A stretch of DNA of 64,000 bases from an uncultured Latescibacterota bacterium (lineage in GTDB: Bacteria > Latescibacterota > UBA2968): positions 5,915,563-5,979,562 of the forward strand of contig OX638329.1 of the NCBI GenBank assembly GCA_951812755.1, given 5' to 3'. Below the pieces are notes generated by a model. It saw nothing but the letters and a program-made list of their open reading frames with translations. It was not told where the DNA came from and made no database searches. Position 1 is the stretch's first letter. Each line of letters starts with the position of its first letter. Below are positions 17,837-26,579 of this stretch, piece by piece. The translations under genes and the position numbers were made by a program.

Positions 17837-17965
17837 AAGAATAGACGAATAGACGAACCTCGCCCCACCACCCAAAACCTCTGGATTGCGGCTAAAACCA
17901 TGCCGCAATGACGGCTTTCATGTACATTACCTGCTTCATTGATTCGCAGATTCGTTGATTCGCGC
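17837..17965. repeat. Dispersed palindromic repeat and GATTCG-type repeats
   Basis: It holds GAATAGACGAATAGACGAAC, one copy of the family palindrome (CTCTGGATTGCGGCTAAAAC ... TGCCGCAATGACGG, 17877-17915), and GATTCGCAGATTCGTTGATTCG. The same units occur in many gaps of the window. Confidence 0.85.
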
Positions 17966-17969
17966 CTTT

Positions 17970-18863
17970 CTACTCCCCGTCCCAAACCTCTCGTTTCACA
18001 AAATCTGCAATCTCCAAACGCTCGGACAACCGCCAGGCAGTCAAATAAAGCCGCGCGGTAAATCGCGTCGCAGCCCGGGCGCGATCCTCTGCAAAAACGA
18101 TCACCTCGGCATTCGGCTTCCAATTCTCCTCATCATATCTGGGAATATTCGGTCCCAATTCATAAACCCGGTCAATTAGAGCAAACCCCTTCTCAAACTC
18201 CCGCATAATCTCAACCATCGCATTTTCAAAAGGCGTCACATCCTGATCGCGCGACAAATCCCCTGGCTCCATCTTCAAAAACTGCACCAGACCATCCACC
18301 TTCTGGTGAATACCCTTCTGCAACTTCTCGCCCCCCTCTTGCACGCGCCCATCATAGTGAATCGTCAAATGCAAAGGCTGACACATATCCTCGGCATAAT
18401 GCGCGAGAAAACCCGCATAAATCAGACACTTACTCTGAATATGCGGATTATCGGGCCACTTGCGAAACTCTGCAAAAGCCACCGCCAGCCGCTCTGTCCA
18501 CTCATTCACCGCATAAGGCACAAAACCCATCTTCTCGGGCGACACCCCATGCTCATAACACAACTTGACAAACGCATATCGACTCTCGGGCAGCGTCTCT
18601 ACATCGAGCATCTCGCGATCCAGAAAATGCTCGGGATACTCTGCCCCTCGCACCTGTGGCGTACCTCGATTCTTACCCATATCCGGATCAATACTCAAAT
18701 GCGCCACCGTCTTTGCTCCCTGCCTGAAAAACACCGGAACCTCATCGGGCAAAGCCGCCACAGCAGACAAAGTCAGAATATGATGCCCTTCCAACAACCA
18801 GCCCTGAGCGGGGGAACACAACCCTGCTACAAGCAAAACAGAAATAACCAATCGTTTGATCAT
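17970..18863 (-). CDS. Exported zinc-dependent S1/P1 nuclease or phospholipase C-like protein (paralogue)
   Basis: 297 aa from ATG 18863 after AGGAGG. The signal peptide is RLVISVLLVAGLCSPAQG, the mature protein begins with Trp. It keeps EGHHILTLSAVAALPDEVP, AHLSIDPDMGKNRGT, FLAHYAEDMCQPLHLTIHYD, aligned to the downstream paralogue throughout (AFAEFRKWP and CLIYAG are identical blocks). Conserved His and Asp fit a trinuclear zinc site. The two genes look like an old tandem duplication separated by repeats. Function probably extracellular or periplasmic phosphodiester hydrolysis. Confidence 0.7.
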   Translation of the reverse strand: MIKRLVISVLLVAGLCSPAQGWLLEGHHILTLSAVAALPDEVPVFFRQGAKTVAHLSIDPDMGKNRGTPQVRGAEYPEHFLDREMLDVETLPESRYAFVKLCYEHGVSPEKMGFVPYAVNEWTERLAVAFAEFRKWPDNPHIQSKCLIYAGFLAHYAEDMCQPLHLTIHYDGRVQEGGEKLQKGIHQKVDGLVQFLKMEPGDLSRDQDVTPFENAMVEIMREFEKGFALIDRVYELGPNIPRYDEENWKPNAEVIVFAEDRARAATRFTARLYLTAWRLSERLEIADFVKREVWDGE

Positions 18864-18921
18864 TAATACCTCCTGGAAATGCGTAAGCAACCACGGATGA
18901 ACAAAAAGAAAAAGGCAAAAT

Positions 18922-19160
18922 CTTCTGGATCGCGGCTTTAAGCATGCCGCGATGACGCTCTCATAGACAGCATATCTTTTGCTGACCCTGACTGCTATAA
19001 TACCTTCTGGACCGCGGCTTTAAGCATGCCGCGATGACGCTCTCATAGACAGCATATCTTTTGCTGACCCTGACTGCTATAATACCTTCTGGACCGCGGC
19101 TTTAAGCATGCCGCGATGACGGCTTTTATATACGGCATATGCTTTGCTGATACTGACCAC
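18922..19160. repeat. 82-bp tandem repeat, about 2.9 units
   Basis: Units start at 18922, 19004 and 19086, period 82. Each opens with the dispersed palindrome (CTTCTGGA, CGCGGCTTTAAGCATGCCGCG, ATGACG) and continues with CTCTCATAGACAGCATATCT and GCTGACCCTGACTGCTATAA. The third unit is degenerate in its second half. It is not CRISPR, as the intervening sequences are identical. Confidence 0.92.
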
Positions 19161-19178
19161 TGATTCTCACATAAAGAC

Positions 19179-19207
19179 AGCGGAGAAACTCAAAAAGTTT
19201 CTCCGCT
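19179..19207 (-). terminator. Terminator after selC
   Basis: Perfect 12-bp inverted repeat AGCGGAGAAACT / AGTTTCTCCGCT with a 5-nt loop, 8 nt beyond the tRNA CCA end on the minus strand. The T-run is short. It ends the selenium operon. Confidence 0.7.
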
Positions 19208-19215
19208 ATCAAAAA

Positions 19216-19313
19216 TGGCGGGAATGTGTGGGAATCGAACCCACCTAGCGTGGGGTTAGCACGCAACAACGGGTTTGAAGCCCGCGGGGGACACCAGTTC
19301 CCCATCCACTCCC
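19216..19313 (-). tRNA. selC: tRNA-Sec (anticodon UCA)
   Basis: 98 nt including an encoded CCA. The acceptor arm is GGGAGTGG with ACATTCCC (8 bp, one mismatch and one G-U), T arm GTGGG/CCCAC with loop TTCGATT (5 bp; the 8+5 layout of bacterial tRNA-Sec). The anticodon loop CTTCAAA holds TCA, and a long variable arm has GCGTG/CACGC. It begins 2 nt after the selD stop, so it is probably cut from the 3' end of the operon transcript. Confidence 0.95.
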
Positions 19314-19315
19314 AA

Positions 19316-20359
19316 TCACGCTCGTACCTCAATCTCACCGGGATGTTCCGCAACCACCTCGCCAATATCTCGAGCCATCACACCGCGATCGTCCAACGCC
19401 TCAAGAAAAGCATCAGCCGCATCGGACGCAAGTGCAATCAGCAAGCCACCAGAAGTTTGCGGATCAAAAAACAATCGCCTCAAAGACTCGCCAACATCTT
19501 CGGCAAACCTCACCGCATGCCCTCTTGCCGCCCGATTGCGCCGCAAACCACCGCCCTCGCGCCCCTCTGCAATTTGCAAAGCAAGATCAAAACGCGGCAC
19601 ATCAGAAGCACGAATGCGAAACCCAACGCCACTCGCCTGCGCCATCTCCAACCCATGCCCCAGCAACCCAAACCCGGTAATATCCGTACATCCACCCGCT
19701 TTGTATGCAACCATCTCCTCGGCTGCGATGTGATTCAACTGCACCATAGAATCCACCGCAACTTGCAAAGCACCTTCATCGATCTCGCCATTTTGATAGG
19801 CATCCGACATCAAACCCGTACCCAGCGGCTTCGTCAAAATGAGATGATCGCCCACCCGCGCCCCCGCATTGGTCTTCACATCGTCTGGATGCACAACCCC
19901 CGTAACAGACAAACCAAATTTGGGCTCCACATCCTCCACAGAATGCCCGCCGACCAAAACCGCTCCGGACTCCGCCACCTTCTCCTGTGCCCCCTTTAAA
20001 ACCTCGGCAATCACCTCTGGATCGACATCATCACTCGGAAACCCGCAAATATTCAGCGCAGTAATCGGACGTCCCCCCATCGCATACACATCGCTCAGCG
20101 AATTAGCGGCGGCAATCTGCCCATACGCATGCGGATCATCGACAATAGGCGTAAAAAAATCCACCGTCTGAATAAGCGCCGTATCCTCAGAAATCCGAAA
20201 CACACCGGCATCATCAGCCGTATTCATCCCCACCATCAAATCGGGATGCGCCACCTGCGGCAACTTTTTCAAAATCACATCCAGCACCGCTGGATCGAGT
20301 TTCGATGCTCAACCACCGCAACTGACGAGCTGAGTCAATCTTTTTGCGCGATACTTCAT
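19316..20359 (-). CDS. selD: Selenide, water dikinase, a selenocysteine-containing SelD
   Basis: 347 aa read through an in-frame TGA. From ATG 20359 it reads MKYRAKRLTQLVSCGG-U-ASKLDP, then continues as SelD: DFFTPIVDDPHAYGQIAAAN, GGHSVEDVEPKFGLS, DITGFGLLGHGLEMAQASG. The TGA (20311-20309) falls at the known Cys/Sec catalytic site, G-(C/U)-(G/A)-x-K. Without read-through the N-terminal 24 residues and the catalytic residue would be missing. A perfect hairpin follows 13 nt after the TGA. It makes selenophosphate from selenide and ATP for tRNA-Sec charging. Start and upstream stop overlap (ATGA). Confidence 0.95.
20279..20295 (-). promoter_or_regulatory. Bacterial SECIS hairpin in selD
   Basis: On the minus strand ATCCAGC-GGT-GCTGGAT, a perfect 7-bp stem with a GGT loop, starting 13 nt after the Sec TGA. 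Size, position and G-rich apical loop fit SelB-recognised bacterial SECIS elements. Confidence 0.8.
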
Positions 20360-21189
20360 TTTTTCAATTCCTCATCTTCTCTCGCCATCTGTTCCTTTTG
20401 CCAGCGATAATCGACCTTGCCATCGTAAAACATCCCGGGATTCTCTATCGCCCACAACTGCTTTCGAATCAACCAATTCTTGGGATCCAGAACATAAGCG
20501 CGCTTTAATTCTGCAATCGCATCTTCGCGCTTGCCCTGTTTTAGCAACGCAATAGCGCGCTGAAATTTTGCATCTGCCTCCTGCTCATCCGCAGTCAGCG
20601 TGCGGGGTTTCACCCCCTTGTCCGCATCGCGCCAAGCACTTGGAATAGCCCCCGATGTAATCCACTCAACCAGTTCTCCGCGCAGAGTCCCATTGTCAAT
20701 ATTAACGCTACCAACAGTGCGGACAAGCCGTCCTTCTTCATCCACAAATATCCCAACCGGCACAAATTTCACATTATACGCTTTGCCAATCGCATTGTGC
20801 TGATCCAGCAATGCGCGATACGTGCCACCAGCCTTTTCAACCCAGGGCCTGGCAACCTCGGCACCCTGTGCATCCTGGGCAATGACCACCACCCCAACCT
20901 GCTCACCGTACTCTTGGTAAAACTGTTGCCATCCAGGCAACTGAGCGCGGCACCCTCACCAGGACGCCCACATAAAAAACGCCGTCTTTTTCCCGAGAAA
21001 ATCACTCAGAGAAACCAATTCCCCAGTGTACAAATCCGGCAGTATAAACGCAGGTGGCACCTGCCCAATACTCAGACCAACATCATTCAGTTCAGGCTCC
21101 AAAGCCTTCACAGATTCCTCCCCGGACAGGATATGAATAGGGATGAGTATATAGGCCAACAAAATCAATACAAGTGCTGTTTTGCCCAT
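20356..21189 (-). CDS. TlpA/AhpC-like thioredoxin-fold selenoprotein
   Basis: 277 aa read through an in-frame TGA at 20958-20956. ATG 21189 follows GGAG. Residues 1-21 are a membrane/signal segment (ALVLILLAYILIPIHIL). Then comes a thioredoxin-like fold, QVPPAFILPDLYTGE, TAFFMWASW-U78-GCRAQLPGWQQ, VKFVPVGIFVDEEGRLV (cis-Pro region). In TlpA relatives the same place is WCGPC, so Sec replaces the first Cys, giving an unusual U-G-C. The C-terminus, residues about 190-277, has a TPR-like pair. A hairpin lies 14 nt after the TGA. The stop overlaps the selD start (ATGA). Probably a periplasmic thiol/peroxide oxidoreductase. Confidence 0.88.
20925..20941 (-). promoter_or_regulatory. Bacterial SECIS hairpin in the TlpA-like selenoprotein gene
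   Basis: On the minus strand GTTGCC-TGGAT-GGCAAC, a perfect 6-bp stem with GG in the loop, starting 14 nt after the TGA codon. Spacing and loop agree with the hairpin in the neighbouring selD. Confidence 0.78.
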
Positions 21190-21268
21190 CTTGTCTCCAA
21201 TCTAACAAAATTTGAACACTGTGCAACACACAAACACGTTTTTATCTCGTATTCAAATCCGTGAACAC

Positions 21269-21303
21269 CAAACCGCTCGGCAATCATCTCACCGAGCGGT
21301 TTG
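21269..21303 (-). terminator. Hairpin, probable terminator after msrP
   Basis: CAAACCGCTCGG / CCGAGCGGTTTG, a perfect 12-bp stem with an 11-nt loop, 24 nt after the msrP stop. The T-run is short, so it may be a weak terminator. Confidence 0.55.
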
Positions 21304-21326
21304 ACATACAACGGACATTATTTTCG

Positions 21327-22286
21327 CTACCCGTACAGATGCGCCACATAATCGCCATACCCATTGTACATCCGGGTGGGCACGCGCTCCATAGTCCCGA
21401 TCAACCGCTCCGTTGCCTGTGACCAGCGCGGATGTGGCACCTTGGGATTTACATTTGCCCAAAAATCGTACTCAGCAGGTGCCAGCTTGTTCCAGAATGT
21501 TGGAGGTCGCTGTTTGGTAAACTCGATCTTCACAATGGACTTAATACTCTTAAACCCGTATTTCCACGGCGTAATCAACCGAATGGGCGCACCGTGCTGT
21601 TTGGGCAATGCATGACCGTAAATACCCGTCCCGAGCATCGTCAGTTCATTCGTCGCCTCTTCCATTGTCAAGCCCTCAAAATAAGGCCACGGATACCAGG
21701 ACTGCGTCTTAATACCCGGCGCCTGATCCGGGCGATTGAACGTCACCATCCGCACGTATTTTGCCGACGATTGGGGCTGCACATAATCGATCAACGCCTT
21801 CATCGGAAACCCCGTCCACGGCACTGTCATCGCCCATGCTTCCACGCACCGAAATCGATACACACGCTCTTCCAGCGCGAATCGCTTGAGCAAATCATCC
21901 AGGTCATACGTTCCGGGTTTCTCCACAAACCCCGAAATCTCCACCTCCCAGGGGCGCACCTCAAACTTGCCCGTCAACTCGTGAACCTTGCCCTTATTCG
22001 TGGTAAATTCGTAAAAATTATTGTACCGCGCGGCAACCTTCTCCCGCGTCAATTCCCGCTCCACCGTGTAAATTTCATTGCGCTTTGCGGGATACAAACC
22101 CGGCAGCGATGGGGGAACTTCCACCTCAAACTCATCTTCTGCTGTCGCGCAACCCGCGCCAATCACCGCGCTCGCGCCCGCAACACCCATCGCCTGCATA
22201 AAGCGCCGACGATTCAGGTAAATGTGTTCGGGCGTAACCTCGCCTTCGGGCAACTGCCAGCCTTTGGGAATATGAATAAAAGCCAT
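21327..22286 (-). CDS. msrP: Protein-methionine-sulfoxide reductase, molybdopterin subunit
   Basis: 319 aa, start after GGAGG. The Tat signal is NRRRFMQAMGVAGASAV (residues about 25-41). The oxidoreductase molybdopterin domain has YRFRCVEAWAMTVPWTGFPM (Moco-binding Cys) and LPKQHGAPIRLITPWKYGFK. It matches MsrP (formerly YedY), a periplasmic Mo enzyme that reduces oxidised Met in exported proteins. The membrane partner MsrQ is not next to it here. The gene upstream is gltA, unrelated, 32 nt away. Confidence 0.93.
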   Translation of the reverse strand: MAFIHIPKGWQLPEGEVTPEHIYLNRRRFMQAMGVAGASAVIGAGCATAEDEFEVEVPPSLPGLYPAKRNEIYTVERELTREKVAARYNNFYEFTTNKGKVHELTGKFEVRPWEVEISGFVEKPGTYDLDDLLKRFALEERVYRFRCVEAWAMTVPWTGFPMKALIDYVQPQSSAKYVRMVTFNRPDQAPGIKTQSWYPWPYFEGLTMEEATNELTMLGTGIYGHALPKQHGAPIRLITPWKYGFKSIKSIVKIEFTKQRPPTFWNKLAPAEYDFWANVNPKVPHPRWSQATERLIGTMERVPTRMYNGYGDYVAHLYG

Positions 22287-22318
22287 CGCCTGCCTCCAAT
22301 TCTTGTTACAACGAGAAA

Positions 22319-23626
22319 TTACCGCTGACCCATCGCCACGTAATCGCGTTTATCTGCTCCGGTATAAATCTGGCGCGGGCGGGCGATTTTCTGTTCGCTA
22401 TCCCCCAGCATCTCTTTCCACTGCGCCAGCCAGCCACACGACCGCCCCACCGCAAATAACACCGTCATCATCCGCGTGGGCAATCCAATAGCCTGATAAA
22501 TAATACCCGAATAAAAATCCACATTGGGATACAATTGCCGCGAAATAAAATACTCATCCTGAAGAGCAATCCGCTCCAATTCCAGCGCAATATCAATCAA
22601 GGGATTCTTACCCGTCACTTCAAACACACTATATGCGGTCTCTTTGACAATCGCCGCCCTGGGATCGTAATTCTTATAGACCCGATGCCCAAACCCCTGC
22701 AACACCACCTCTTTATTCTCCACCCGCTCGATATAAGCCGGCACCTTATCCACCGAGCCGATCTCATTGAGCATATTGAGCACAGCTTCATTCGCGCCCC
22801 CGTGTGCCGGACCGTAAAGCGCCGCTGCTGCACCAGCCATAGACGAATACGGATCTGCCCCCCCACTGGCAACGCCCCGCATAATGCTGGTAGATAAATT
22901 CTGACCGTGATCGGCGTGCAAAATGAGCAATACTTCCAGCGCGCGCTCGAGCACCGGATCAGCGCGATATACCTCGCCCTCTGTGCCAAACAACATATTC
23001 AAAAAATTGCCGTAAAACCCCAACTCGGGATCTGCTGACACATAAGGCAGGCCCGCACTGCGGCGATGCACCGCAGCACCTATTGCCGCAACATTGCCAA
23101 CCAGACGACAAATATGACGAAGTTGTGCCTCTTCGGTTCCAAAATCTCGCTCATCGTCGTAAAAAACCGACAGTGCCCCCAGCGCGCCCACCAGCATCCC
23201 CATCGTATGAGATCCCCTGGGAAAACCATCGATATAAGACAAAATATCTTCTGAAACCACAGTCTGAGAATTTATCTGCTCGGAAAACCCGGCCAATTGA
23301 TCGCGGCCTGGCAACTCGCCATAAACCAGCAAATAGGCCACTTCGAGATAAGACGACTCCGCCACCAACTGCTCAATGGGATATCCGCGATAGCGCAAGA
23401 TCCCCTTCGCGCCATCGATATACGTAACCGAACTGCTGCAAGATGCCGTATTGATATACGCCGGGTCGTATCCCAACAGACCAAAATCATTATCCGAACT
23501 CTTGATCTGCCTCAACTCTTCTGTGCGCACATGGGCGCCGTCCTCAGAATAGGTGCCATAAGTAACAGGTAAATCATACGTATTTCCATTTCTATTATCA
23601 ATAACTGTAAGTGAATCCTTGCTCAT
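22319..23626 (-). CDS. gltA: Citrate synthase
   Basis: 435 aa from ATG 23626 with AAAGGGG upstream; an in-frame longer form to 23716 is not needed. Type II citrate synthase: LGYDPAYINTASCSSSVTYI, GILRYRGYPIEQLV, catalytic His regions HADHGQNLSTS and GPAHGGANEAVLNML, then FGHRVYKNYDPRA and the C-terminal Arg/Asp region. It condenses oxaloacetate and acetyl-CoA, cytosolic TCA cycle entry, and so fits with KorAB at the left end. Length is normal. Confidence 0.96.
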   Translation of the reverse strand: MSKDSLTVIDNRNGNTYDLPVTYGTYSEDGAHVRTEELRQIKSSDNDFGLLGYDPAYINTASCSSSVTYIDGAKGILRYRGYPIEQLVAESSYLEVAYLLVYGELPGRDQLAGFSEQINSQTVVSEDILSYIDGFPRGSHTMGMLVGALGALSVFYDDERDFGTEEAQLRHICRLVGNVAAIGAAVHRRSAGLPYVSADPELGFYGNFLNMLFGTEGEVYRADPVLERALEVLLILHADHGQNLSTSIMRGVASGGADPYSSMAGAAAALYGPAHGGANEAVLNMLNEIGSVDKVPAYIERVENKEVVLQGFGHRVYKNYDPRAAIVKETAYSVFEVTGKNPLIDIALELERIALQDEYFISRQLYPNVDFYSGIIYQAIGLPTRMMTVLFAVGRSCGWLAQWKEMLGDSEQKIARPRQIYTGADKRDYVAMGQR

Positions 23627-23676
23627 CACAAGCCCCTTTCTCATAATCCGCCCATTTTTGGAGGAGATTTGTTCTA

Positions 23677-24342
23677 CTACTGTGCTATTACCTGATAAAT
23701 TGTACGCGATCTGCATTGATCTGCAGGATCGGACTGCACAGAAACCGCATCAAAAACGCGCCGCAATGCCCGTTCATAAGATCCCCCACCCGCACAAATC
23801 GCAAGTGCCCCGCCCACCCGAAGTCGCATTTGCAACACGCGCAACATCGACAAACTGTAAGCCTGGCGATTCTCCACTCGCGCCACCTGATCTGGCCCAA
23901 CATCAATGTGCATTGCAATACCGTGATAATTGCGCGGTGTACCCTGCACATAAGAACAAAAATCGCCTACAACAAGCTCGACCCGTGCGTCATTCAGCAA
24001 ATCGGCATTAGTCAAATAGGTGCGATTCCATTCTACAATTTGCGGCTCAATCTCCACCACACAAACAGACTGCACAGCCCTGTGCTTCAGCACTTGCCTC
24101 AGCGTCACGCCCAATCCAAGCCCACCGATCAACACATCGGCATATCTCTGATCTGGAGAAATCCCAGCCAGCGCGAGATCGGCAAGTGCGATCTCCAAAT
24201 CGGAACAGCTACTCGCTATCGCACGCCCATTTATAGAAAGCACATGACACCACTGCCCGTCAACCATTGCCTCATCAAGCCGAAAATTTCCATTTTGCGT
24301 CTCGACCGATGCCACATGACTCAGCGTGCTATCGCTCTGCAT
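23677..24342 (-). CDS. Spermidine-synthase-like methyltransferase-fold protein
   Basis: 221 aa. The Rossmann motif VLIGGLGLGVTLRQVLK (about residue 69) and acidic VVEIEPQIVEWNRTYL, followed by VELVVGDFCSYVQG, are those of the SpeE/polyamine synthase superfamily. It lacks the conserved N-terminal beta-barrel of true SpeE and so the reaction is unsure. It lies divergently from the HAD gene, with a 164-nt shared gap that should hold both promoters. Confidence 0.72.
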   Translation of the reverse strand: MQSDSTLSHVASVETQNGNFRLDEAMVDGQWCHVLSINGRAIASSCSDLEIALADLALAGISPDQRYADVLIGGLGLGVTLRQVLKHRAVQSVCVVEIEPQIVEWNRTYLTNADLLNDARVELVVGDFCSYVQGTPRNYHGIAMHIDVGPDQVARVENRQAYSLSMLRVLQMRLRVGGALAICAGGGSYERALRRVFDAVSVQSDPADQCRSRTIYQVIAQ

Positions 24343-24506
24343 TCATCGCGCCTTTTTTGTTAAAAATCCAGTTTGGGCCAGTGTTACAATATAACGGAGA
24401 TTCCAAAATTTTCAAACACATTTGGTCAATAATCACCACTCATTACCCACTTGATTTTTCAAGCGCGAATCCCTTTATTGACGCACCGTCCAACAGGAAT
24501 ACATTT

Positions 24507-25406
24507 ATGAGTCAACACATCGGCAACATCGAAATCATTGCAACACATATTCCCCGGGGGCATTATCGCTCAGTGCTCTTTGATTTTGACGGCACATTGT
24601 CGCTCATTCGCCAGGGCTGGCGCGAAATCATGATCCCCATGATGGTCGAAGAACTCTCCGAACTCAACACCGGCGAAACCGAAGCGGAACATCGCGCTCT
24701 GGTCACTGAATTTATCGACCGCCTCACCGGCAAACAAACCATCTATCAGATGATTCAGTTGTGTGAAGAAATCCAAAAACGCGGTGGCATACCAGATGAT
24801 CCCCTAACCTACAAACAGCGCTTTCACGACCTGCTCAACGCCCACATAGCCCATCGCATTCGCGGCCTCGAAACAGGTGAAATCGCCCCCGCCGATCTCA
24901 TGCTACCCCATACCCGCGCCCTGCTCGACAACCTGTCCAACCGCGGCCTGATGCTTTATTTAGCCAGCGGCACCGATCTCGTCTTTGTCCGTCGCGAAGT
25001 CGAATTACTGGGCCTTACAGCCTACTTTGAAGACCGCGTCTTTGGTGCGCTGGATCAGCACGAAAATTTTTCCAAAGCCATGGTCATTCAAAACATGCTC
25101 AAAACCCATGCCATAGACGGTTCCGAACTGCTGGGATTTGGGGATGGCTACGTCGAAATCGAAAACGTAAAAGCCGTGGGCGGCACCGCTATCGGTGTCG
25201 CATCAGACGAAGTCAAACGCGAAGGCATCAATGCCTGGAAGCGAAACCGCCTCATCGAAGTCGGTGCAGATATCATCATCCCGGAATACCGCGAGCAAGA
25301 AACTCTCATCGCATATTTGTGTGATTGCCCCCTCCCCCGGCCCCTCCCCGAGACGGGGAGGGGAGACAAGCCCCCTTTCCTGCCAGGAACGGAGGTTAGG
25401 GAATAG
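24507..25406 (+). CDS. HAD-superfamily hydrolase with a repeat-derived tail
   Basis: 299 aa from ATG 24507 after AGGAA; the frame is open back to 24267 but opposes the preceding gene. HAD motif I is SVLFDFDGTLSLIRQG (about residue 27), motif II LYLASGTDL, motif III/IV LGFGDGYVEIENVKA. A large helical cap lies between motif I and II, as in phosphoglycolate-phosphatase-like (HAD type I) enzymes. After LIAYLCD the last 26 residues (PLPRPLPETGRGDKPP...) come from an intergenic palindromic repeat at 25341-25363 read in frame. Substrate unknown. Confidence 0.85.
   Translation: MSQHIGNIEIIATHIPRGHYRSVLFDFDGTLSLIRQGWREIMIPMMVEELSELNTGETEAEHRALVTEFIDRLTGKQTIYQMIQLCEEIQKRGGIPDDPLTYKQRFHDLLNAHIAHRIRGLETGEIAPADLMLPHTRALLDNLSNRGLMLYLASGTDLVFVRREVELLGLTAYFEDRVFGALDQHENFSKAMVIQNMLKTHAIDGSELLGFGDGYVEIENVKAVGGTAIGVASDEVKREGINAWKRNRLIEVGADIIIPEYREQETLIAYLCDCPLPRPLPETGRGDKPPFLPGTEVRE
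25338..25366. repeat. Palindromic repeat inside a gene end
   Basis: CCCCTCCCCG-AGA-CGGGGAGGGG, perfect inverted repeat, of the kind found between genes in many bacteria. Here it is read in frame as PRPLPETGRG and supplies the end of the HAD protein. Confidence 0.85.
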
Positions 25407-25442
25407 ACCCCAATAATTTTAAAGCAACTCAAAGGAGTTACC

Positions 25443-26567
25443 ATGAAAATCACCAAACTCGAAACCTTTCTCGTCAAACCGCGCTGGCTATTTCTCAAAA
25501 TGCACACAGACGAGGGCCTCGTTGGCCTTGGCGAACCCATCCTGGAAGGACGCGCTCTCACCTGCGCTCAAGCCGTAGCCGAACTCGAACCCTATCTCAT
25601 TGGCAAAGACCCCCGTCGCGTGGTACATCACTGGCAGGCCATGTACCGCCATGCATTTTATCGCGGCGGACCCATTCTCACCAGCGCCCTATCCGGTGTC
25701 GAACAGGCACTTTGGGACCTCGCCGGAAAAGCCGCAAACATGCCCGTCTATGAAATGCTCGGCGGCCCCTTGCGCGACCGCATCAAAATGTACAAAGGCA
25801 CGGGAGGAGGCGGCACACCAGAACAGGCTGCTGCCGCAGTAAAAGAACGCAAAAAACAGGGATTTATCGCCATAAAGACCGGCCCAGCCAAAATTCGTCC
25901 GGCGCGCATCGTCGAAAACCCGGCTTTTATCGATCACGCCGTCGAAACATTTGCCGCCATGCGCGAAGCGGGCGGACCGGACTTTGACATCGCCATCGAC
26001 TTTCACGGCGCCATATCACCGCAAACCGCCGCCATACTCATCAGAGCACTCGAACCCTACCAGCCGATGTTTGTCGAAGAACCCATCCAGTGTCAAGACA
26101 TAGAAGGCATGGCAGAACTCGCGCGCAAAACCCACTTACCCATCGCAACAGGCGAACGCATCTTCACCAAATGGGGCTTCCGCGACCTCCTCGAAAAACG
26201 CGCCTGTTCCATCATACAACCCGACCTGTCACACGCCGGCGGCATCTTCGAGACCCGTCTGATCGCAGGCATGGCAGAATCCTATTACGCAGCCGTTGCC
26301 CCACACTGTCCGCTCGGTCCCATCTCCCTGGCCGCCTGTATCCAGCTCGACGCCAGCATACCCAACTTCCTCGCGCAGGAACACACCATGTTTGGCGAAG
26401 ACTATCTCAAAGAACCGTTCCAATTCAAAGACGGCTACGTCGAATTGCCCAAAGGTCCCGGCCTTGGCATTGAACTGGACGACGACAAAATGGAAGACAA
26501 AATTGGCCACGACTGGAATAATCAAAGATCCCTTCATCCCGACGACGGATCAGTCGTTGATTGGTAA
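25443..26567 (+). CDS. Enolase-superfamily dehydratase (galactonate dehydratase-like)
   Basis: 374 aa, start after AAAGGAG. Mandelate racemase/muconate lactonising fold. Visible are LFLKMHTDEGLVGLGEPI, ALWDLAGKAANMPVYEMLGG, IAIDFHGAISPQTA (metal Asp), MFVEEPIQCQDIEGM (Glu ligands), ATGERIFTKWGFRDLLE and APHCPLGPISLAA (His). It is closest to D-galactonate dehydratase (DgoD) and relatives, which dehydrate sugar acids. Substrate is inferred only. Part of a sugar-acid catabolic group with the SDR downstream. Confidence 0.85.
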   Translation: MKITKLETFLVKPRWLFLKMHTDEGLVGLGEPILEGRALTCAQAVAELEPYLIGKDPRRVVHHWQAMYRHAFYRGGPILTSALSGVEQALWDLAGKAANMPVYEMLGGPLRDRIKMYKGTGGGGTPEQAAAAVKERKKQGFIAIKTGPAKIRPARIVENPAFIDHAVETFAAMREAGGPDFDIAIDFHGAISPQTAAILIRALEPYQPMFVEEPIQCQDIEGMAELARKTHLPIATGERIFTKWGFRDLLEKRACSIIQPDLSHAGGIFETRLIAGMAESYYAAVAPHCPLGPISLAACIQLDASIPNFLAQEHTMFGEDYLKEPFQFKDGYVELPKGPGLGIELDDDKMEDKIGHDWNNQRSLHPDDGSVVDW

Positions 26568-26579
26568 GTAAAAAAGCGC

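Noticed and set aside
18922-19160. Possible CRISPR array
   Set aside because: Intervening sequences between the palindromes are the same in each unit, so there are no spacers.
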